64,000 nt of DNA from Coraliomargarita algicola (lineage in GTDB: Bacteria; Verrucomicrobiota; Verrucomicrobiia; Opitutales; Coraliomargaritaceae): assembly GCF_033878955.1 (NCBI RefSeq), contig NZ_CP138858.1, positions 124,001 through 188,000 of the forward strand, given 5' to 3'. The notes under the pieces are model-generated. The model made no database searches, was not told where the DNA came from, and saw only the letters and a list, made by a program, of their open reading frames with translations. The translations under genes and the position numbers were made by a program. This document shows, in pieces, positions 17,993-26,874 of the stretch (its first letter is position 1; each line of letters starts with the position of its first letter).

Positions 17993-18047
17993 GTGCGCGA
18001 TTGATGAAGTTTGAAGGGGTTGTGATGCGATTGGCAGGATAGACGAG

Positions 18048-19271
18048 TTGACCTGTTGCTTTGGGTTGTGTAAGTTGTCGTTTGTGTTGAAAAACGAAGT
18101 GCAGGAAATTCAGGGACTTTATGGGCCGTTTAGTCTTTCGGAGCGGGTCTTGCAAAAGATTTGGTTGCGAGGTGATTTTGATGCCCATGGCTTGAGAACA
18201 GTGTCGGGGAAGTCTTTGCGGGTGATCGATCCCGGGCGCTGGAACTTGCTCGAAGGGCCAGACTTTTTGGAGGCGCAACTGGAGCTGGACGGCGAATTGA
18301 TTGTCGGCGATGTTGAGGTGCATTTTCACGCGTCGGACTGGCAGCTACATGCGCATGATTCGAATCCAAATTTTAACGATGTGCGTCTGCATGTGGTGCT
18401 GTATGCCGATGAGTCACCAGTTCAGGTGACGACGAACTTGGGCAGGCAACCAGAGTTAATGTATTTATTGCCGTTGTTGGAGCGCGATCTGGAAGATTTT
18501 GCGGTGGATGATGCGCTGCTGGAATTAGAACAGGTGGAAGATACCGAGTGGATGTTAAAGTTTATGCAGCAATCGCTGGAGCGGCGGCGTGAGATCCTGA
18601 ATGCGGGTGCTGAGGCGCGTTGGTCACGCAAGTTGGGCTTTGCGGAGAAGCGCTTGGCCGGGGCCAGTTGGGCCGAGGTGTGTCATCAGTATTGTTTAGA
18701 GGTGTTGGGCTATGCGCGTAATCGTGCGCCGATGTCACGCTTGGCGCTGAGTCATTCGATCGAGGATTTTGCGACCGGTCGAGTCGAGGCAGAGGGACTT
18801 TTTGAAGAAGAGCGTGACTGCTGGCGCCTCAGTGGTCTGCGTCCGGCGAATCATCCGAAGCATCGCTTGGCGCAGTATGTGGGGATTTGCCAAGCACAGC
18901 CAGACTGGCCGGAAGGCTTACGACAGGTCTTGGGCACCTGCACGACGAGTGATGGCGACTGCTCGGGCTTGGCTTTTCGCAAAGCGCAAAATGTGCCGCG
19001 TTTGGTTGCGCGGATCTCGGATGAAGTGTTTTCTGATACGATCAGTGCGAAGCGGCTGAATACTTTGATTTGTGATGCCTTGCTACCGCTGGCGCATGCG
19101 GCAGGCGTAGCGGATCTGGCAGCTTATTGGATGCATTGGCCTGCGGGCGATGCGCCGGATGCCTTATATCGATTTTTAAAACAGGCACAAGTGATCGACC
19201 GTGCACAACCCTTTTCTAATGGGCAACTGCAAGGTGGTTTGCATTGGTTGATCCGCCGCGCTTATGATTAG
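18048..19271 (+). CDS. DUF2851 family protein
   Basis: The N-terminal third carries the family pattern LRVIDPGRWNLLEGPDFLEAQLEL then GDVEVHFHASDWQLHAHD, a conserved Asp/His-rich segment that suggests a nuclease-like or metal site. The function is unknown. The frame opens with TTG at 18048, with an AGGA ribosome site 9 bases before it; GTG codons a few residues later are alternative starts. It lies 55 bases after arsS on the same strand and may share its transcript. Its stop overlaps the stop of the convergent L,D-transpeptidase by a few bases. Confidence 0.78.
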   Translation: MTCCFGLCKLSFVLKNEVQEIQGLYGPFSLSERVLQKIWLRGDFDAHGLRTVSGKSLRVIDPGRWNLLEGPDFLEAQLELDGELIVGDVEVHFHASDWQLHAHDSNPNFNDVRLHVVLYADESPVQVTTNLGRQPELMYLLPLLERDLEDFAVDDALLELEQVEDTEWMLKFMQQSLERRREILNAGAEARWSRKLGFAEKRLAGASWAEVCHQYCLEVLGYARNRAPMSRLALSHSIEDFATGRVEAEGLFEEERDCWRLSGLRPANHPKHRLAQYVGICQAQPDWPEGLRQVLGTCTTSDGDCSGLAFRKAQNVPRLVARISDEVFSDTISAKRLNTLICDALLPLAHAAGVADLAAYWMHWPAGDAPDALYRFLKQAQVIDRAQPFSNGQLQGGLHWLIRRAYD

Positions 19272-20353
19272 GGATCAACGTGTACGGTGGTGCCGACTTC
19301 GACCAAGCCGATGAGTGTCTGTGCGTTCCAGTTGGCCAGTCGGAAGCAGCCGCTGGATTCGGTGCGTCCCACCTTTTCCGGTTCGGGAGTGCCATGGATG
19401 CCGTAGCTGGGCAGGTTGAGGCCGATCCAAATGCTGCCGACCGGGTTGTTGGGGCCGGGTTGTATGACAAACTTTTGACTGATGCCCTCACGCGCGGCCG
19501 CGCTGCTGAGGATCGCAGGATTGAAGGTGTAATTGGGGTTTTCGACACGGACTTCGACGCGTAGGGCGCCACTGGGACGTTTGTCCACGCGTCGCGCGAT
19601 ACTGACGGGGCAATGAAAGACAATGCGACCGTGAGGACTGATGGCTTGTAGCGTGCGGGCGGACAGTGAGATTTGTAGATGGCTGACCGGGTGATGCAGT
19701 CGCACTGGGGGCATATGCGGAACCACGACCACTTGCCCCGGTTGTAAGCTATTGAAATCGAGCTCAGGGTTGAGTTGTTGAATGAGGTCGGGATCACTCA
19801 TACAGGTTTCTGCCAGCATTTCCAAGATCGAGTGGTAGGCCATGCGGGTACGATTGCCGCGTTCTCGCCAGCTGACGGGGGGCGGGTCGATGGCGGCGAA
19901 GTCGGATGCTGTGAGTGTGACTCTTGCATAAATGGGCTCTGTGATTTTGAGTGTCGCCTGTGTCGCGTGGTCAAACTCGCCACTCGGGTGGAGCTGGTGG
20001 GCCAATTGATAGGCACTGAGAGCTTGGCGTGTTTGCGTGCCGATGGAGCCATCAATGGAGCCAGGGGAGAAGCCAGGGCGGGCCAATGCCATTTGCAGCT
20101 CCAGCGTATTGACGATGGGGCGGCCAACTGGCTGCTCGGGGCTGTGGTGCACCGTCTTGGTTGGTGCGAGCTTTGTCGCTGAAATCTCCTGAGCTTTGGC
20201 GGAGCTATCCGGGGCGCTGGCTGCGGGCTCGGCAGGTAGCTGTGTGTGTGCTGCAGTGGATGCGCTGGCTGCTGCAGGCCAGGCGGGTAGCCAGCGATAG
20301 GCGGCGTAGCCTAAGATGGCGAGGCAGCTAAGGCTAAGCAGCAGCCGAAGCAC
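19268..20353 (-). CDS. L,D-transpeptidase (YkuD) with peptidoglycan-binding domain
   Basis: A cell-wall cross-linking or lipoprotein-attaching enzyme. Order: membrane anchor or signal (about 1-25), an Ala/Pro-rich linker, a PG_binding_1 domain (NTLELQMALARPGFSPGSIDGSIGTQTRQAL, about 82-120), a LysM-like segment (ILEMLAETCMSDPDLIQQLN...GQVVVVP), then the YkuD domain with IHGTPEPEKVGRTESSGCFR, the HxGT and SxGCxR catalytic Cys motif. The frame begins at GTG 20353, but it stays open upstream with no ATG and the extra residues look like a cytoplasmic tail, so the true start may be a non-standard codon. It is the last gene after apaG and the beta-CASP hydrolase. Confidence 0.85.
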   Translation of the reverse strand: MLRLLLSLSCLAILGYAAYRWLPAWPAAASASTAAHTQLPAEPAASAPDSSAKAQEISATKLAPTKTVHHSPEQPVGRPIVNTLELQMALARPGFSPGSIDGSIGTQTRQALSAYQLAHQLHPSGEFDHATQATLKITEPIYARVTLTASDFAAIDPPPVSWRERGNRTRMAYHSILEMLAETCMSDPDLIQQLNPELDFNSLQPGQVVVVPHMPPVRLHHPVSHLQISLSARTLQAISPHGRIVFHCPVSIARRVDKRPSGALRVEVRVENPNYTFNPAILSSAAAREGISQKFVIQPGPNNPVGSIWIGLNLPSYGIHGTPEPEKVGRTESSGCFRLANWNAQTLIGLVEVGTTVHVDP

Positions 20354-20446
20354 AGAGTGTAAGGCGTGGCGAGATGTGCTCAGAGTGATGTTGAGTCGTT
20401 GGGGTGCAGGTTCAGTGGCGGTTTCCGTCGCATCGGGCCAGGCGCG

Positions 20447-21805
20447 CTATATATGATACTCTGTCAGTGGCTCGGGATCCACGATTGTGCTCTCAGGCAT
20501 ACGTGCAGTCAGCTCTTGTGAAAACCAGTCGCGGGCGTTCTGGTCACCGTGGGTGAGCACGATGGCTCTGGCAACGGATTGTTCGGCGTAGGCGAGTAGT
20601 TCGCTGCGGTCGGCGTGACCGCTGAGGTCGAACTGGTCGATGCTGGCGCGTATGGGTGCGTTGTAATCCAGTGCATCGAAAAAGAAAGTCGCTTCGTCGC
20701 GTGCGGCTAACAATTGGCCGCCGGGCGAGTCGGGGTCGCAGTAGCCGACGAAGCAGAGTCCATTATTAGGATGGGGCAATAATGACGCCGCGACTTTATA
20801 AGAGGGCGTGTGCTCGACCATCATGCCGCTGCTGACCAGGTAGATGCCCTTGCGCGGAAGGTCGCGGCCAGGGCGCATGTTTAAGTCAATATTACGTACA
20901 TCCATGGTTTCCAGCATCTTGATGTCAAAATCGACCAGCTGTGTCTGCTTACGAATTTTATCGAAGTATTCACAGATGGCCATGCCGAGACCGGCTGCAT
21001 GAATGGGGCTTTGGGGAAGACGGCCTGATTGGCGTGCTTCATAAATGATGCGAAATAGCTCTTGCATGCGGCCGAGAGCAAAGACGGGGATCAGGCAACT
21101 ACCGCCACGCTCCAGGATCGCAGCAATCTGGTCAATTAGGCGTTCGATTTCCTCATTGCGGCTGTTTTTTAATTCGCGGCCTTGGGCCCCGCGGGTGGTT
21201 TCGAGGACCAGCGTGTCGACGGGCCCTGTGGGAAGTTCTGCACCGGGGAGCGTGCGTTGTGCATCGAAGAGTACATCGCCGGAAAATACGACCCGGCGAT
21301 CTTGGTGGATGAGTTCGACCGCGGCCGCTCCGGCGACGTGTCCGGAGCAGTGTAGGACGACTTCGACCTTGTCTTTGCCCTTGGTGTAGATCTCTCCGCG
21401 ACCATAGCGTTGGATTGTCAGCTGCTTGGTGAATTGTGCGACATCTCGATGGAGAAAGAGTGGATACTCGGCGATGCCATGCTCTTCGCGCTGACGCTTC
21501 ATCACGTTGATCGAGTTGCGTAGCATACGCGGTGCCAGTGTGACGTTGGGGGCGGCTGTGATGACGGGAGTCTTAGGATTATGCGCGGTCACGATGGGCA
21601 TGGAGCCGAGGTGATCGAGGTGGCAATGAGTGAGTACAATCAGATCGAGGTGGAGGTTCTCGATGGGCTCGAAATCGGGCAGGGCATCGTAACCAAGCTT
21701 TTTGGGGTGCAAGCCGGAGTCGATCAAAATATTGAAGTCACCCAATTGCACAAACATCGAGTTCGCGCCAATCTCGCCGTGTCGGTTTAGGTCGGTCAAC
21801 TTCAT
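20447..21805 (-). CDS. Beta-CASP metallo-beta-lactamase RNase (CPSF/RNase J-like)
   Basis: A predicted RNA-processing nuclease. Visible motifs: THCHLDHLG (HxHxDH, zinc site), CSGHVAGAAA, FSGDVLFD, then the beta-CASP block ETTRGAQGREL, FALGRMQEL, IYLVSSGMM, and the C-terminal SGHADRSELLAY and VLTHGDQNA. Length 452 aa fits the bacterial CPSF-like group without a KH domain. No leader. The start ATG overlaps the apaG stop by 4 bases, so the two are coupled. Targets are unknown. Confidence 0.85.
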   Translation of the reverse strand: MKLTDLNRHGEIGANSMFVQLGDFNILIDSGLHPKKLGYDALPDFEPIENLHLDLIVLTHCHLDHLGSMPIVTAHNPKTPVITAAPNVTLAPRMLRNSINVMKRQREEHGIAEYPLFLHRDVAQFTKQLTIQRYGRGEIYTKGKDKVEVVLHCSGHVAGAAAVELIHQDRRVVFSGDVLFDAQRTLPGAELPTGPVDTLVLETTRGAQGRELKNSRNEEIERLIDQIAAILERGGSCLIPVFALGRMQELFRIIYEARQSGRLPQSPIHAAGLGMAICEYFDKIRKQTQLVDFDIKMLETMDVRNIDLNMRPGRDLPRKGIYLVSSGMMVEHTPSYKVAASLLPHPNNGLCFVGYCDPDSPGGQLLAARDEATFFFDALDYNAPIRASIDQFDLSGHADRSELLAYAEQSVARAIVLTHGDQNARDWFSQELTARMPESTIVDPEPLTEYHI

Positions 21806-22230
21806 GATTCGTTGGAAGGCGTTATTTTCATATCAAATTCAGGTATGCGGCAATGAATGGCTCGTCCCTCGCTGTCAACCCCATGGAAGGAGCCCTGAGC
21901 GCTGCAGTCGCAATGTGTCATGTGGTAACTGTTATAGCTGAAGCTCTCGCCGGGGGCAAGTGTGGGCTCTTTACCTATAATGCCTTCACCTTCGATCACC
22001 TGTTGATGGCCGCTGACCTCGCGCAAAATCCATCTTCGTCCGCGTAAGGAGACTTTGAAGTCGGAGAGATTCGTGATGGTTATAAAATAAATGAAGGCGT
22101 GCGGGGCATCGCTGGGCAGTTGCGCGCTGTCGTTGTAGTAAACCAGTCGATCAAGCTTGGCTCGTAGGCCGGGCAGTTCGAGGCTATTGGGAATATTGTT
22201 ATTCTTTAAATTATCGGAATTATCAGGCAT
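21802..22230 (-). CDS. apaG: ApaG domain protein
   Basis: The body matches the ApaG/DUF525 fold: HAFIYFITITNLSDFKVSLRGRRWILRE, then GEGIIGKEPTLAPGESFSYNSYHMTHCDCSAQGSFHGV, including the GxQPxLxPGExFxYxS-type loop. I start at ATG 22230 (MPDNSDN) because the longer frame adds a non-family stretch. The protein is about 142 aa, slightly longer than typical ApaG. Its stop overlaps the next gene's start by 4 bases. ApaG proteins bind small ligands or pyrophosphate-like compounds; the role here is not known. Confidence 0.85.
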   Translation of the reverse strand: MPDNSDNLKNNNIPNSLELPGLRAKLDRLVYYNDSAQLPSDAPHAFIYFITITNLSDFKVSLRGRRWILREVSGHQQVIEGEGIIGKEPTLAPGESFSYNSYHMTHCDCSAQGSFHGVDSEGRAIHCRIPEFDMKITPSNES

Positions 22231-22350
22231 GGGACTGGAGAACGAACACTGCTTTATGTTGGTGTTCGATATACATTGATCCAATGTTAAGAACATCCAT
22301 TAACTTTCAGGGTAACAAATAAACTGTAATCTCCAAGAGCGAAAATTCTG

Positions 22351-23301
22351 ATGTCAAAACGCAGCTCAGCTACGAAAATCACCTGGATCGGCCTGTTGCT
22401 GAATCTGTTGCTCGGCTGTGTCAAAGTCGCTGGCGGCTGGATCTTGCAGTCGAAAGCCTTGTTGGCCGACGGGGCGCATAGTTTACTGGACTTGTTGACC
22501 GATGTCGCAGTGCTGGTGGGGCTTTCGCTGGCGAGTAAGCCGGAGGATGCCAATCATCTCTATGGGCATCACAAGTTTGCCAGTTTCGCCAAGTTCTGCG
22601 TGGGAGGTATGTTGCTGCTGTTCTCGCTGGGCTTGGTGGTGACGGCCCTATTTGATTATCGTAGTGGCGGTGGCCGAGGGCCGCAGGCAGGGGAAGCCGT
22701 GGTGCTGGCCCTGATATCGCTGGTGCTTAAGGAGGCGCTCTTTTGGTGGACTCGTGGGGTGGCGCGGCGCTTGAAGTCCGATCTATTGATGGCCAATGCC
22801 TGGCATCACCGCATGGACAGTATTTCCTCGCTGGGTGTGGCGGCGGCCTTGGTGGGCGTCTGGCTGGGGGGCGAAAGCTGGGCCTTTCTCGATGGGGTAG
22901 TCACACTGGTGCTTGGTTGCTATTTAATTTTTGAGTCGACGAAGATTTTTCTACGCGCTTGTTCAGATCTCTTGGATGCGGCCCCTGAGCGGGAGATTAT
23001 TGAAGATTTGCGTGAGCACATTCTGCCGACTCCCGGAGCGGTTGCCTATCATGACTTTAGAGTGCGTCGCGTGGGGGATCTGTATGAGGTCGATCTGCAT
23101 TTACAGGTCGATCCAGAGATTACAGTCGAGGCGGGACATGCCATTGCGCGGGCGGTTAAGCGCCGATTACTAGAAAAACATCCAGAGGTTTCAAAGGTTT
23201 TGGTGCATGTGGAACCCGCGAATAGAGAACATATTATGAATCGTGGTCTCTCAGGTTTGGACGGTTCGGAACATAAAAGCACGCAGGTTTGGGAAATATA
23301 G
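22351..23301 (+). CDS. Cation diffusion facilitator family transporter
   Basis: An inner-membrane divalent-metal/proton antiporter. Six membrane helices are visible, starting TWIGLLLNLLLGCVKVAGGW. Helix II carries ADGAHSLLDLLTD and helix V HHRMDSISS, the paired Asp/His metal sites of the FieF/YiiP type. The C-terminal cytoplasmic ferredoxin-like domain (VAYHDFRVRRVGDLYEVDLHL) has the usual His residues. Length 316 aa is normal. The metal cannot be assigned. It is divergent from apaG and followed by purF 87 bases downstream, with no sign of a shared function. Confidence 0.9.
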   Translation: MSKRSSATKITWIGLLLNLLLGCVKVAGGWILQSKALLADGAHSLLDLLTDVAVLVGLSLASKPEDANHLYGHHKFASFAKFCVGGMLLLFSLGLVVTALFDYRSGGGRGPQAGEAVVLALISLVLKEALFWWTRGVARRLKSDLLMANAWHHRMDSISSLGVAAALVGVWLGGESWAFLDGVVTLVLGCYLIFESTKIFLRACSDLLDAAPEREIIEDLREHILPTPGAVAYHDFRVRRVGDLYEVDLHLQVDPEITVEAGHAIARAVKRRLLEKHPEVSKVLVHVEPANREHIMNRGLSGLDGSEHKSTQVWEI

Positions 23302-23388
23302 CTTGTCTGTGCATGCGTAACCGAATTGAAACTTAGCCCTCGCCAACCTCTCAACAAGCCACTTTTAGCGACTGTCTTTTTTCCTCTT

Positions 23389-25302
23389 ATGAGCGATTTT
23401 TTGAAGCACGAATGCGGGATCGCAATGATCCGCCTTTTGAAGCCTATTTCTTATTACCAAGAGAAATATAACACATCTCTCTACGGTTTTAATCAGCTGT
23501 TTTTGTTGATGGAGAAGCAGCACAATCGCGGCCAAGACGGCGCTGGGATTGGCTGTGTGAAGCTCGATGTCGCTCCAGGCCAGCAGTATATGGCTCGTGA
23601 TCGCACGATTAAGCAAAATTCCTTGGCACGCATTTTTAAGGGACAATTGAAGGCCTATCAAAAAATGGTCGATAAGGGCGTGATTCACCCCGAATTTCCG
23701 CAAACGGTAAAAGACAATTTTGATTATGGGGGTGAAATTCTGCTGGGTCACCTACGATATGGCACTTCTGGGGTGTATTCATCGAATAGTTGCCATCCGT
23801 ATGTGCGCCAGTCGAACTGGCCGACTAAGAATTTGATGTTGGCCGGTAATTTCACCATTACCAATGAAAAGGACCTCAATGCAGATCTGATCAACCGCGG
23901 CCAGCATCCGATCTTCGGTACTGATACACAGGCTGTGTTGGAGGAGATCGGTTTCCACCTCGACGAAGCGCATGATGCCATCTACCACAAGATGCGTGAT
24001 CAAAATGTCGAAGGCACCCAGATTCCGAGCATTATTAGCGAGCAACTGGACCCGATCCGTATCTTAAGAAATGCCGCGTCCAACTGGGATGGTGGCTATG
24101 CGATCGCAGGGCTCATTGGTAATGGCGACAGTTTCGTGATGCGTGACCCACAGGGCATCCGCCCCTGCTTCTATTTCCAGAACGACGAAGTCATCGCGTT
24201 CGCTTCGGAGCGGGTCGCGTTGATGACGATTTTTGATCAACCGATCGAGAATGTGTGCGAAGTCGAGCCCGGCTGTGCGATCGTGGTTAAAAATGATGGC
24301 AAGATTTATAGCGAGCGCTTCACCGAGCCACGCCCGATCACACCTTGTTCCTTCGAGCGCATTTATTTCTCACGCGGCAACGATGCGGATATCTATTCTG
24401 AACGTAAAGCCTTGGGGGGCGCGCTATTGGAGCAAGTTGTCAAAGCAATCGATAATAATTTTGCAGACAGCGTGTTTAGCTTTGTTCCCAACACGGCCGA
24501 GGTTGCGTATTACGGTTTGCTGGATGCGGTCCGTTTGCATCGCCGTAAAGAAGTGCGCGATGCGCTGTTGGCTGCACAATCGAGTGGTACCTTGGATGCC
24601 GCACTGATCGATGAGTTAATCATGGGCAATTGGCCACGAGGCGAGAAAATTGCGCACAAGGACATCAAGCTGCGCACCTTCATTTCGCAAGAAGAAGGAC
24701 GTGCTAAGCTGGTCTCACACGTTTACGACATCACTTATGGCATCGTTAAAGAGCAGGATTGTCTCGTCTGTATCGACGATTCGATCGTGCGTGGCACGAC
24801 CCTCAAAGAGTCGATTCTGAAAATTCTAAGTCGTACCAACCCACGCAAGATCGTCGTCGCGTCCACGGCACCGCAGATTCGCTACCCAGACTGCTACGGT
24901 ATCGATATGTCCGAACTGGGGAAGTTTATCGCGTTCAAGGCGACAGTCGAATTACTAAAAGACGAGGGATGCTCCTATTTACTGCAAGAGGTGTATGTCG
25001 ATTGCTTGGCTCAGGCCGACAAACCATCCCGCGAAATGGTCAATCACGTGAAACGCATCTATGACCGCTATAGCGACGAACAAATCTCAGCGAAGATCGC
25101 AGAACTAGTGTATCCGAAGAATGTGCCTTGGCAGGGGGAGCTTGAAATCGTCTTTTTGCCGGTGGATAAAATGCGCGAAGCACTGCCCAATAACAATGGG
25201 GATTGGTATTTTACCGGCGACTATCCGACTCCTGGGGGCACGGCGACCGTGAATAAAGCATTTATTAACTACTTCGAAAACAAATCTGGCCGCGCTTACT
25301 AA
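23389..25302 (+). CDS. purF: Amidophosphoribosyltransferase (PurF)
   Basis: Makes phosphoribosylamine from PRPP and glutamine, the first committed step of purine synthesis. I start at ATG 23389 (MSDFLKHECGIAMIRLLKP); the nucleophile is Cys9, so the short N-terminal peptide must be removed. Class II amidotransferase features NRGQDGAG and FGTDTQAVLEEIG follow. The PRPP site CIDDSIVRGTT appears near residue 480. Length 637 aa is longer than E. coli PurF (505) and matches the large form seen in Bacteroidota and Verrucomicrobiota. Cytoplasmic. It converges tightly on the DUF695 gene. Confidence 0.9.
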   Translation: MSDFLKHECGIAMIRLLKPISYYQEKYNTSLYGFNQLFLLMEKQHNRGQDGAGIGCVKLDVAPGQQYMARDRTIKQNSLARIFKGQLKAYQKMVDKGVIHPEFPQTVKDNFDYGGEILLGHLRYGTSGVYSSNSCHPYVRQSNWPTKNLMLAGNFTITNEKDLNADLINRGQHPIFGTDTQAVLEEIGFHLDEAHDAIYHKMRDQNVEGTQIPSIISEQLDPIRILRNAASNWDGGYAIAGLIGNGDSFVMRDPQGIRPCFYFQNDEVIAFASERVALMTIFDQPIENVCEVEPGCAIVVKNDGKIYSERFTEPRPITPCSFERIYFSRGNDADIYSERKALGGALLEQVVKAIDNNFADSVFSFVPNTAEVAYYGLLDAVRLHRRKEVRDALLAAQSSGTLDAALIDELIMGNWPRGEKIAHKDIKLRTFISQEEGRAKLVSHVYDITYGIVKEQDCLVCIDDSIVRGTTLKESILKILSRTNPRKIVVASTAPQIRYPDCYGIDMSELGKFIAFKATVELLKDEGCSYLLQEVYVDCLAQADKPSREMVNHVKRIYDRYSDEQISAKIAELVYPKNVPWQGELEIVFLPVDKMREALPNNNGDWYFTGDYPTPGGTATVNKAFINYFENKSGRAY

Positions 25303-25305
25303 GGA

Positions 25306-25743
25306 TCAACTGCAGATTTGGTATACCTGGCGCAGAGCCTCCCAGTCGGGATCGTCCTGCACGTGTAATTCGATCGGCAACTTTGGCATGGATTTGAGTG
25401 CTTGATTGATGCGCAGGGCGACTTCGTCGGTGTCGGACAGATAGAAGTTCCACTCTCTCAGGCCAGTGGTCGTGTATACGAAGGCGAGAATTGCTAAACG
25501 GTCTGAGTCTAGCACATCCAGTAGTAATTCTTCAAAGTCCTTCATATCGGCGCTTTGGGTGTCGGTCGGCATGCCGCTGTCGTCTGCAGGGGCAAATTTC
25601 CAGATGATCGTGAGTTTGCGCGGGTAGTTTTCATCCGCTAGAAATTTCTGTAAGCTGGGGCGATAGCGTAACACAGTCGGTTGCTGCGGATTTTTGCTTT
25701 TGGCGATGTTCCAAGCGTCGGAATTGGCGGCTGCAATTTTCAT
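25306..25743 (-). CDS. DUF695 family protein
   Basis: A 145-aa cytoplasmic protein. The C-terminal half carries the DUF695 pattern: TTGLREWNFYLSDTDEVALRINQAL, then LPIELHVQDDPDWEALRQVYQ. The N-terminus (WNIAKSKNPQQPTVLRYRPSL) fits the same fold. The function is unknown. It lies 3 bases from the convergent purF stop and is divergent from the HAD gene. I see no other motif. Confidence 0.75.
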   Translation of the reverse strand: MKIAAANSDAWNIAKSKNPQQPTVLRYRPSLQKFLADENYPRKLTIIWKFAPADDSGMPTDTQSADMKDFEELLLDVLDSDRLAILAFVYTTTGLREWNFYLSDTDEVALRINQALKSMPKLPIELHVQDDPDWEALRQVYQICS

Positions 25744-25849
25744 AAAATGATAGAAGTTCTACGGTTTCGTTTGAATGCGATTCGATCAATGAGTGGATCG
25801 TTTTGAATGGTGCGTGACAAGATTTTGAATCTATTTATCAGTCATTTGG

Positions 25850-26710
25850 ATGATGAACGCTGATATTAAAATCATATTTCAAGATGTAGATGGTTGTCTG
25901 AATCCAGAGGACGGTGAAGCGTTCGGGGTCGCGGTTGATTGGGAGCCGTCGTCGGCTCAGGTGACGATGCTAGAGGCGATTGATGCGGCAGTGGATGCGT
26001 CGACACTCGAGCATTTCGTAATCAATACGGGGCGGCCTTGGCCTCTGGTGCGAAATTTGGTGAAGCACTTCAAATCGCCCAAGTTGCGTTACCTGTTACT
26101 GGAACACGCCTGCGTGCTCTACGATCGAGAGCAAGATCTCTTCGTCAATTGCGCGGAACTGGCGGAGCATTATGGATTATCCGAGCTATCCACTCGTTAT
26201 CGTCAGATTGAAGTGATTCAGACTCTTTTTGACTGGTATCAAAGTCGTGGGCAGGCGCAACTGGAAGCACATTACGCTACCGACCTCACGCCAGTGGAGA
26301 AGCTCGGGAATTTATCGATTGTGATTCCTGAAGGTGTCGATGGCGAAGAAATGCTAGCACGCATCGAGGCGCTGGCACGAGCGCAGTTGGATGAGCGTGA
26401 GATGGATCAATTAGATTTTTTACGTTCAGATCGATACCTCGATATCTTGCCAGGCATCCACAAATTAGATGGCATTCACCTGCTGAGCGCTCATTTTGGC
26501 TTAAGTTTGGATGCAGCCATGGCGGTGGGGGATTATCTCAACGATCTCTCAGTTTTTGAATCCTTTAGTCGTGTGATGTGCCCTGCAAATGCCCATCCAG
26601 AGATTAAAGAGCTGGCGCAATCGAAAGCTGAGTCTGGGCATGTGAGTCACTTGTCCTACGGAGCGGCCTTGCTGGAGTTGCTCGGGGCTGGCTGTGTGGA
26701 CGCGGGATAA
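25850..26710 (+). CDS. HAD-superfamily hydrolase (Cof/MPGP-like)
   Basis: Motif I is FQDVDGCLNP near residue 10 (DxDG), motif II is VINTGRPW, the motif III lysine lies in HKLDGIHLLS and motif IV reads VGDYLNDLSVFE. The cap between motifs II and III is of the C2 (IIB) type, as in Cof and mannosyl-phosphoglycerate phosphatase enzymes, which act on sugar phosphates. Length 286 aa is normal, with no leader. The substrate is unknown. It lies directly upstream of the polysaccharide locus, with a 164-base gap that shows no clear promoter or terminator. Confidence 0.82.
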   Translation: MMNADIKIIFQDVDGCLNPEDGEAFGVAVDWEPSSAQVTMLEAIDAAVDASTLEHFVINTGRPWPLVRNLVKHFKSPKLRYLLLEHACVLYDREQDLFVNCAELAEHYGLSELSTRYRQIEVIQTLFDWYQSRGQAQLEAHYATDLTPVEKLGNLSIVIPEGVDGEEMLARIEALARAQLDEREMDQLDFLRSDRYLDILPGIHKLDGIHLLSAHFGLSLDAAMAVGDYLNDLSVFESFSRVMCPANAHPEIKELAQSKAESGHVSHLSYGAALLELLGAGCVDAG

Positions 26711-26874
26711 CCCTGAAAGTGTGTCCCCTCACGTATACTGTGGATACACAATGGGGTATCGAGCTGCTATATTAGGAATCTGCTTTGCATCAACGACAAG
26801 CTGTTGAGCTGGCACTCCAATTCTTCCCAAGACTCGGGCACATCTGCGCGCTGGTGTCTAAAAAGCATAAAGTT

